Shown one piece after another: positions 1 through 5,041 of a stretch of DNA of 10,995 bases (its first letter is position 1; each line of letters starts with the position of its first letter). Source of the stretch: Treponema sp. (GTDB taxonomy: Bacteria; Spirochaetota; Spirochaetia; Treponematales; Breznakiellaceae). The position numbers were made by a program, and so were the translations under genes. The stretch spans positions 1 to 10,995 of the forward strand of contig JAITEW010000358.1 of NCBI GenBank assembly GCA_031281855.1. Direction: 5' to 3'. The notes beneath the pieces were generated by a model. It saw nothing but the letters and a program-made list of their open reading frames with translations. It was not told the origin of the DNA and searched no databases.

Positions 1-152
1 TTAAAAAGGCTCGGGCGTGTAATAAAAATTTTTTTTTCCCACCCCCCCCCCCCCCCCCCATCTTCCCATCTCCCGGTTATCAGTAATTGTCCGAGTCAAG
101 TTTAGCCCACGATGGGTTATTAAATTTACATTACCCCCCTATACGATAAAAG
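1..152. other. Non-coding left-edge region
   Basis: No open reading frame with a plausible start, ribosome site or recognisable product is present here. Apart from the homopolymer tract, the sequence is ordinary A+T-rich spacer. On the minus strand a TTGACT hexamer occurs near 95-100, but no good -10 box lies at the proper distance. A gene left of the window on the minus strand could have its upstream region here; that cannot be decided from this window. Confidence 0.5.
29..74. repeat. Homopolymer T9 / C18 tract with G-quadruplex motif
   Basis: Nine T (29-37) are followed by CCC (38-40), A, an uninterrupted run of 18 C (42-59), then CCC at 65-67 and 72-74. On the minus strand this reads as GGG, 4-base loop, GGG, 4-base loop, G18, T, GGG, which satisfies the usual pattern for an intramolecular G-quadruplex. 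The polypyrimidine strand runs almost unbroken from 29 to 74. Long G/C homopolymers are slip-prone, and in some bacteria, including Treponema pallidum tpr genes, poly-G length upstream of a gene changes its expression. Which gene this tract would serve lies left of the window. The exact tract length could be a sequencing error. Confidence 0.75.
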
Positions 153-288
153 CGCCAGCCAGGCCCGGCGGGAGCCCCCCGGGCAGGCATACGGCGTCAT
201 ACCAGTAAAGGCGACGCCTAAAGCGTCCGTAAAAAAAGGCGACGACCGTCCAGACTGCCCGGGGGGCTCCCTCCGGGCCTGGCTGGCG
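147..288 (-). terminator. Possible rho-independent terminator of the DeoR-family gene
   Basis: Reading on the minus strand, the regulator's TAA stop (293-295) is followed after 4 bases by the 34-bp GC-rich stem and then by a short T run (CTTTTAT, near 146-152). A G+C-rich hairpin followed by Ts fits intrinsic termination. The stem and loop are much longer than usual and the T run is only four bases. A T run also follows on the plus strand (291-294), so it could work in both directions. Confidence 0.4.
153..288. repeat. 136-bp element with 34-bp inverted terminal arms
   Basis: The left arm 153-186 and the right arm 255-288 are reverse complements at 33 of 34 positions; the only mismatch is C169 against T272. 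The 68-base centre also folds. Bases 191-198 (ACGGCGTC) can pair with 241-249 with one bulged A at 245, and 209-219 is a short palindrome (AGGCG-A-CGCCT). Each arm is itself nearly palindromic (GCCCGG...CCGGGC), as in REP/BIME elements. AAAA (148-151) and TTTT (291-294) flank the two arms. It carries no ORF. Possible identities are a REP/BIME pair, a MITE-like element, a structured RNA or an oversized terminator. The inverted repeat is read directly; its role is inferred. Confidence 0.85.
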
Positions 289-292
289 GATT

Positions 293-1072
293 TTAGAGGG
301 CCGTGATAATCTCCAGCTCTGCTTTTTTTAGTTCCTCCAGCCGGGAATCATCTCCCCCGGAGTCGGTTACAAGATACGAAACAGCGGAAAGATACGAAAC
401 AAAGGAAAAACTTTCATAGCCCAGCTTGCGCTGATCCGCTACAATGATGGTTTCTTCGGAACGTTCCATCATGACGCGGTTCACTACGGCTTCTTCGGCA
501 TGATACGTGGTCAATCCCGCGTCAAGGTGGACGCCGTCCATGGAAAGGATGGTTTTATTCGCCTTGAACTGTCTTAACTGTTCCAGAGCATTATTCCCGT
601 AAGTAAAGGAATACTGCACATTGATATCCCCTCCCAAAAGTATGACCCTGAACGAAGGAAGATCCCCCAGTTCCAGAGCTACGGAAATAGAATTGGTAAC
701 AATATTGAGATTTTTGCGGCGTTTCAACTCCAGAGCCGTATAGTAAGCGGTGGTTCCTGAATTAATGAAAAGAGTCTGCCCGTCCTTAATTAGCCCCGCG
801 GCGGCGGCGGCAATGCGTATTTTGGCTTCCTGGTTTTCAGCCAGCCGGGAATGCCCCCCGGTGCTGAGTATGCCCCTGGCCCGCTTAACCGCCCCGCCGT
901 TAACCCGTTCCAGGCGGCCTTCCTCGCATAAGGCAGCAAGGTCGTTCCGGATAGTTACCGGAGTAGTTCCCATTTCGGCGGCAAGGTTCGATACCCACAC
1001 CTGGCCGTCACGGGCAAGGATTTCCAGGATCCGCTTCCTCCGCTGATCTATTTTTAGTCCTCTTATCGGCAT
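293..1072 (-). CDS. DeoR-family transcriptional regulator
   Basis: Predicted cytoplasmic DNA-binding repressor of the DeoR/GlpR type, which usually senses a sugar phosphate and controls carbohydrate genes. From the ATG at 1072 the product is 259 residues, typical of the family. The N-terminal winged helix-turn-helix (about residues 10-60) contains the recognition segment TTPVTIRNDL and the wing RVNGGAV. The effector domain carries family hallmarks: FINSGTT, IVTNS, LLGGD, MDGVHLDAGLTT with a following EEA, and IIVADQRKLG. The frame stays open to an ATG at 1144, which would add 24 residues unlike the family. Neither start has a clear Shine-Dalgarno sequence, but a promoter ending 8 bases before 1072 favours the shorter form. 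It follows the lipoprotein gene on the same strand. The inducer and target genes are unknown. Confidence 0.88.
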   Translation of the reverse strand: MPIRGLKIDQRRKRILEILARDGQVWVSNLAAEMGTTPVTIRNDLAALCEEGRLERVNGGAVKRARGILSTGGHSRLAENQEAKIRIAAAAAGLIKDGQTLFINSGTTAYYTALELKRRKNLNIVTNSISVALELGDLPSFRVILLGGDINVQYSFTYGNNALEQLRQFKANKTILSMDGVHLDAGLTTYHAEEAVVNRVMMERSEETIIVADQRKLGYESFSFVSYLSAVSYLVTDSGGDDSRLEELKKAELEIITAL

Positions 1073-1080
1073 GAAGCGGA

Positions 1081-1109
1081 ATAATACCTTGTTTCCGGTA
1101 AAATTACAA
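1081..1109 (-). promoter_or_regulatory. Candidate sigma-70 promoter of the DeoR-family gene, nearly leaderless
   Basis: On the minus strand a TTGTAA -35 box (1104-1109), a 17-base spacer and a TATTAT -10 box (1081-1086) precede the ATG at 1072 by 8 bases. Transcription would start at or within about two bases of the start codon, so the mRNA would have essentially no leader. This agrees with the lack of a Shine-Dalgarno sequence. Direct repeats CCGGTA at 1095-1100 and 1110-1115 (plus-strand reading) bracket the -35 box and could be an autoregulatory operator. Confidence 0.5.
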
Positions 1110-1156
1110 CCGGTATCACCTTGAAGGCTAAACTTGACCCGCATTACACGCTGATA

Positions 1157-2443
1157 CTATGGTTTACAAACAATCCAGGATAAACTGGTAGATAAACCGG
1201 TAGCAGGAAACGCCCGCTTCCAGTCGAGCCCATCCGGCGAATAATAGATGCCATCGGAAAAAATCGCGATAAATTTGCCGTCGGCGTAAAGCAGGTCAAC
1301 TGGATCAAATTCGGTTGTAGTGGCGGTCCAACTAATACCATCGGTTGAATAGGCAAGTGTTTTTTCTCTAGTAGACATAATAAATCTTCCATTTCCATAC
1401 ACTATGAAGTTACGATCATATCCGGTATTGAAAGGCGGAGTAAACACAGTCCAGTTAATACCATCTGTTGAGCGAGCCATTCCATCGCCGCCCACGGCCA
1501 CAAGTCTTCCATTTCCATAAGCAATTCCACCGCCGCTTACCTGGAAAGGCAACTGAGGCTGGCCAGGACTCCAGCTTACGCCGTTGGAAGAATAAGCAAT
1601 TCTGCCTCCGCCTGCCGCAACGAACTTATCAAAGGCATAAGTTATTCCCCAAATATAATAAGCATCCGACGGCCAAATAGGGTAAACATTTGCAACTGAC
1701 CAATTTGTTCCATCCATAGAATGAAAAATCGAGCTGATACCCACAATCACGAATTTTTCTTGAGCATAAAAACATGAAAGGAAATTACCATTTATTCCTG
1801 TTATACCTGCATCAGCCCAAGTGATACAATCACTTGAGTAATAGACTTTATTTGGTGAAATCCCAACGTACATTCCATTTCCGTAAGCCACATCGATAAA
1901 ACTGTTACCTGATGCAGATAAACTCGTCCAGTCGATTCCTTCAGCAGATTGATAAACTCCGGAACCGCCGCCTGCGATAAAGCCATCTACAAGATTGTAG
2001 ACCGATTTTAACGCATTGGTAACCGCATCTGTATCGACGACCTGCTTCGTCGCGTAGGAGCTAGAGCTGTACTGTGTTGAATTGCCGTTGGCAATATCTA
2101 TCGTCTTCAACAGATATTCACAATTCGCCGGTTTCTTTTCCGTCCCGGAGGCGGGCGAGAGGGCGGTTCCGTACTTTTCATTTATTGCGTCGCATACGTA
2201 CTTGCTGCTTACTATCTGTTCCCCATTAACTCCGTTTGAATCGGTTATTTCTGGGTACCCATCGCTGGAAATCTCTCCGATATTTGCAATTAGTTGTTCA
2301 TGTATTTCTCCATACCAAAAAGCAGGGTCTATCGGGGGATTACCGGGATTATCCGCACCGCCCGCCGGGTTCCGGCACGAGGCGAGGACCGCTGAAACCA
2401 GAATTAATGAAAGCCAACCGGTCAACCATCCGCATTTTCTCAT
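1157..2443 (-). CDS. Lipoprotein with seven Asp-box-like repeats (predicted beta-propeller)
   Basis: A 428-residue secreted lipoprotein of unknown function. Residues 1-23 form a lipoprotein signal peptide with a hydrophobic core and lipobox LASC, so Cys23 would be lipidated and the protein membrane-anchored outside the cytoplasm. Residues 24-160 contain a Gly/Pro-rich linker and an unrecognised region. Residues 160-428 hold seven copies of a motif of the form S-x-D-G-x-x-W, at 166, 203, 242, 285, 325, 366 and 402, spaced 36-43 residues apart. Each later copy is preceded by a strand-like unit such as YGNGRFI or YADGKFI. This resembles BNR/Asp-box repeats, one residue shorter than the sialidase consensus, and suggests a seven-bladed propeller. 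No catalytic residues were recognised, so a binding role is more likely than enzymatic activity. The start is supported by AGAAGG at 2451-2456. The gene is visibly more A+T-rich than its neighbours. Confidence 0.85.
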   Translation of the reverse strand: MRKCGWLTGWLSLILVSAVLASCRNPAGGADNPGNPPIDPAFWYGEIHEQLIANIGEISSDGYPEITDSNGVNGEQIVSSKYVCDAINEKYGTALSPASGTEKKPANCEYLLKTIDIANGNSTQYSSSSYATKQVVDTDAVTNALKSVYNLVDGFIAGGGSGVYQSAEGIDWTSLSASGNSFIDVAYGNGMYVGISPNKVYYSSDCITWADAGITGINGNFLSCFYAQEKFVIVGISSIFHSMDGTNWSVANVYPIWPSDAYYIWGITYAFDKFVAAGGGRIAYSSNGVSWSPGQPQLPFQVSGGGIAYGNGRLVAVGGDGMARSTDGINWTVFTPPFNTGYDRNFIVYGNGRFIMSTREKTLAYSTDGISWTATTTEFDPVDLLYADGKFIAIFSDGIYYSPDGLDWKRAFPATGLSTSLSWIVCKP

Positions 2444-2450
2444 GACGAAA

Positions 2451-2456
2451 CCTTCT
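2451..2456 (-). promoter_or_regulatory. Ribosome binding site of the lipoprotein gene
   Basis: AGAAGG on the minus strand lies 7 bases before the ATG at 2443. It fixes this start, which is also the one that yields a complete lipoprotein signal peptide. Confidence 0.7.
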
Positions 2457-2484
2457 CATTTTCAATGGGATTATACGTCCTATA

Positions 2485-2514
2485 ATAATATGTAATCCAT
2501 TGAGCCTGTTTCAA
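2485..2514 (-). promoter_or_regulatory. Candidate promoter of the lipoprotein gene
   Basis: On the minus strand a TTGAAA -35 box (2509-2514) and a TATTAT -10 box (2485-2490) are separated by 18 bases. Each matches the sigma-70 consensus at five of six positions. Transcription would begin near 2478, giving a leader of roughly 35 bases that includes the ribosome site. A perfect TATAAT at 2470-2475 has no matching -35 box. Confidence 0.5.
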
Positions 2515-2560
2515 GAGCTTGTCGAAGGCGTCCGGGTTCCCTCTCGTTCGTCCGGCACTG
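2501..2560. repeat. REP-like intergenic sequence
   Basis: Between the lipoprotein and MFS genes, the minus strand reads GGACGAACGAGAGG and then CCTTCGACAAGCTC. Both resemble parts of small dispersed intergenic repeats seen in many bacterial genomes. GTCCGG also occurs twice, near 2530 and 2551. No second copy is present in the window, so the repeat status rests on resemblance only. No clear terminator hairpin with a T run was seen for the MFS gene here. Confidence 0.35.
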
Positions 2561-2578
2561 TCCGTGGCTAATTGTGGG

Positions 2579-3853
2579 TCACGTTTCTCCTTCAGCAGGA
2601 GTTTCAGCCGGGAGGTAAGGGTTCTTTAGATAATAAAAAAGAGTTACCAAAAAGCCCGCGGTAAGGAGGCAGAGGTTGAGGACGAAAGGGAGATTCCTGT
2701 TGATGTCCGAAAGAAAGCCCCCTATCCAGCCAAAAGGAGAAGTGGCGGCCATGATGATCATGTGCTGAATTGCCATGACCCGGGCCCGTTCGGCCTTGTT
2801 TACATGGAGCGCTACCAGGGATTCAGCCAGCATAGCCAGGGTGCCATAGCCGAAGCCGTCGAAAATAAGCGACACGCAGAGGACAGCGTATTTCGCGCGC
2901 CCTTCGACCGGCGTGAGGACCAGGAGGCACTGCCCCGCGAAATAACAGGCGAAACCCACGAGAAGGGGTAATTTCAGAAGCCCTTTGGTAAGGCGGGGGA
3001 CTACGATAAAAAGAAAAAAAATCGCGACAAGCGATTTCAGAACCGGGAAGAGAGGCAGCAGGGGGTCCGGGACCAGCAGTTTCTTGCTGACAATGACCTG
3101 CCAGAATGTGGTGTTTATCATGCCCACCGCCCCTACTAAGGCGGTAATGACGAGGGAAAAGACCGTACCTTTTGAACCTGCGATGATTTTGAGCACCCCG
3201 CCGTATCCTCCGGCGAGCTGGAAAATATTCTTTCCCTTCGTTTCCCTGAGGCGTATTTCGCCGGTACGGGTCTCCCGGGAAGCCAAATACAGAATAATCT
3301 CTTTCGCGGTCATAACAATGAACGCGTTAATATACAGGATCCGTATAGCCGGGACCAGGGTGAACTTCGATACCATAATCGAAGAGATAGGCGCGAAGAA
3401 AGCCGAAAGCTGGCCTGCTATAATCACGAGGGAATAGATCCTGGTGATCTGTTTTTTCTCCGCGTCTTCCACCAGGAGGCAGTCCCAGGAGTTGGTGGTC
3501 ACTTTCATGGCGCCGTTAAAAAGAGCGGCTATGAAGAAAAACCAGAAGCCCTGGGCGTTCCACCAGATTAAGCAGGGTATGCTCCAGGAAATAAAATCGA
3601 AAATAATGGTGGTTTTCCGCCTGCCCATTTTATCGGTAATAGGTCCTGAAAAAAAAGCGAAAACCATCTGGGAAAGCATATACACCGTGGCGGTAAGGCC
3701 CACCTGGGTATCGTTCATGCCCAGGGCGATCATGTAAACCGACGCGTAAGGCAGGCAGAGATTCATAGAGAGGCCCCACATGGGCTCGGTGTAGACGCAG
3801 GCCCTGGGATTCCCTTTCAGGCTTACCAGGGTACGGAGCAGCGGATTTTTCAC
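2579..3853 (-). CDS. MFS transporter, 12 predicted membrane segments
   Basis: A 424-residue integral inner-membrane protein of the major facilitator superfamily. Hydrophobic segments run through the sequence with a hydrophilic central loop around residues 190-215 (ETRTGEIRLRETKGK), as expected for two six-helix halves. The MFS motif A loop between helices 2 and 3 is clear: G70, D74, G77, R78, R79, K80 in GPITDKMGRRK. The substrate cannot be read from the sequence. The start is a GTG 14 bases after the aldo/keto reductase stop. AAAGG lies about 11 bases upstream of it, a slightly long spacing. It is the last gene of the dikinase-reductase-transporter operon, so it may import or export the compound handled by the reductase; that link is inference. 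Confidence 0.88.
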   Translation of the reverse strand: MKNPLLRTLVSLKGNPRACVYTEPMWGLSMNLCLPYASVYMIALGMNDTQVGLTATVYMLSQMVFAFFSGPITDKMGRRKTTIIFDFISWSIPCLIWWNAQGFWFFFIAALFNGAMKVTTNSWDCLLVEDAEKKQITRIYSLVIIAGQLSAFFAPISSIMVSKFTLVPAIRILYINAFIVMTAKEIILYLASRETRTGEIRLRETKGKNIFQLAGGYGGVLKIIAGSKGTVFSLVITALVGAVGMINTTFWQVIVSKKLLVPDPLLPLFPVLKSLVAIFFLFIVVPRLTKGLLKLPLLVGFACYFAGQCLLVLTPVEGRAKYAVLCVSLIFDGFGYGTLAMLAESLVALHVNKAERARVMAIQHMIIMAATSPFGWIGGFLSDINRNLPFVLNLCLLTAGFLVTLFYYLKNPYLPAETPAEGET

Positions 3854-3867
3854 AAACGTTTCGGCCT

Positions 3868-5022
3868 TTAACCTGCCAGGGTTTTATGGGTTTCCTTGAG
3901 CTGCTCCCGTATAGGGAGGCTCTGGGGGCACTTGGTTTCACAGATCCCGCATTCCACGCACTTTGAGGCGTTTTCGTACTTCTTCCAGGGGCTTTTTCCA
4001 ATCTGGGCGTATTCCGCCCTGGCGTAGTCCGTGAGCTTGTAAACCCTGTGATAATTCATCATAGAGAAAATATCAGGGATGTTGATCTCCTGGGGGCAGG
4101 GCATACAGTATTTGCAGCCTGTACAGTAGAGCCCCGCAAGGCGCTCGTTTTCCTTCATCATATCTTCGATTTGGGAAATTTCACTGCCGCTCAGAGGGGC
4201 TTCGTTGCTTGCTACCCTTGCGTTTTCTTCCAACTGCTCAATGGTGCTTACCCCCGAAAGGGCGACGTTCACATTGGGATTCGCCAGCACGAAACGAAGG
4301 GCCATTTCGGCGGTACTGCGCACTTTGCCCGGAAGGAGTTCCTGGATCACCTTTGAAGGCGCCCCAAGGCGTCCGCCTCCTACGGGCCCCATTATCACCG
4401 TTCCAAGGCCCATTTCATGGGCCAACGCGATGCCGGGCTCCTTGTTCCGGTCCAGGAGGTTGTACTGACAGAGGAGGGATTCCAGCACCCCTTCGCCTTT
4501 TTTGAGTATTTCCCTCAGGTTGCCGCCTTCATTTTCCCCCGCGTCCCCGTCATGGAAGGAAAATGAAATATGCTTAATCAGCCCCTGGGCCTTGAGTTTT
4601 TGCGCCCGTTCAAAGGGGCCGTTTTTCACCAGCACCTTGTTGATAAAGGTATCCAGGGAAATGCCCCAAAAATTGTAAAAATCAATATGATCCGTCATGA
4701 GGTTTTTAAGGGACTGTTCCAGACGCTTTTCATAGTCGTCGCCTGAATCGTTTTCAATGGGATTCTTGGTGGAAACCCACACTTTGTCCCTCAAACCGCC
4801 CTGCAATGCCTTGCCGAGTATCACTTCGCTCAATTTGTCGCAGTAATAAGGAGCGGTATCGAAGTAGTTGACCCCCAGATCAATGGCCCTGCGGATGAGG
4901 GCTATGCCCTTTTCTTCATCGAACAGGGTCTTGCCGTCTTTTTCATAATTAGGCAGACGCATGCAGCCCATGCCAAGGCGTGAAACTTTAGCCCCTGTTT
5001 TTCCGAAATTTACATACTGCAT
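3868..5022 (-). CDS. Aldo/keto reductase with C-terminal 4Fe-4S ferredoxin-like domain
   Basis: A 384-residue cytoplasmic oxidoreductase of the aldo/keto reductase type fused to a ferredoxin-like region (COG1453-like). Residues 1-280 form the TIM-barrel part, with D55 and Y60 in FDTAPYY and K86 in VSTK, matching the catalytic Asp, Tyr and Lys. The position normally held by catalytic His (DFYxxH) is W119 in DFYNFWG. The C-terminal part has two cysteine sets: C300, C303, C306, C309 (followed by Pro) and C355, C358, C361, C365 (followed by Pro), which could hold two 4Fe-4S clusters. Family members are presumed to couple NAD(P)H or ferredoxin to carbonyl or related reductions; the substrate here is unknown. 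AGGGAG at 5029-5034 lies 6 bases before the ATG. It starts 19 bases after the dikinase stop, so it is probably cotranscribed. Confidence 0.9.
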   Translation of the reverse strand: MQYVNFGKTGAKVSRLGMGCMRLPNYEKDGKTLFDEEKGIALIRRAIDLGVNYFDTAPYYCDKLSEVILGKALQGGLRDKVWVSTKNPIENDSGDDYEKRLEQSLKNLMTDHIDFYNFWGISLDTFINKVLVKNGPFERAQKLKAQGLIKHISFSFHDGDAGENEGGNLREILKKGEGVLESLLCQYNLLDRNKEPGIALAHEMGLGTVIMGPVGGGRLGAPSKVIQELLPGKVRSTAEMALRFVLANPNVNVALSGVSTIEQLEENARVASNEAPLSGSEISQIEDMMKENERLAGLYCTGCKYCMPCPQEINIPDIFSMMNYHRVYKLTDYARAEYAQIGKSPWKKYENASKCVECGICETKCPQSLPIREQLKETHKTLAG

Positions 5023-5028
5023 ATACCG

Positions 5029-5034
5029 CTCCCT
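5029..5034 (-). promoter_or_regulatory. Ribosome binding site of the aldo/keto reductase gene
   Basis: AGGGAG, part of a longer purine run on the minus strand, lies 6 bases before the ATG at 5022 within the 19-base gap after the dikinase stop. It supports translation from a shared mRNA. Confidence 0.7.
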
Positions 5035-5041
5035 CCCCCTT

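Noticed and set aside
207..244. Two AAAGGCGACG direct repeats 28 bases apart, considered as a CRISPR or iteron array
   Set aside because: Only two copies of 10 bases inside the inverted-repeat core; too few and too short for either.
2470..2475. Perfect TATAAT on the minus strand upstream of the lipoprotein gene
   Set aside because: No -35-like hexamer lies 16-19 bases upstream and there is no extended -10 TG, so the TTGAAA-18-TATTAT pair was preferred.
3630..4001. 123-codon minus-strand frame spanning the reductase-transporter junction
   Set aside because: Overlaps both real genes in another frame and has no ribosome site or homology signal.
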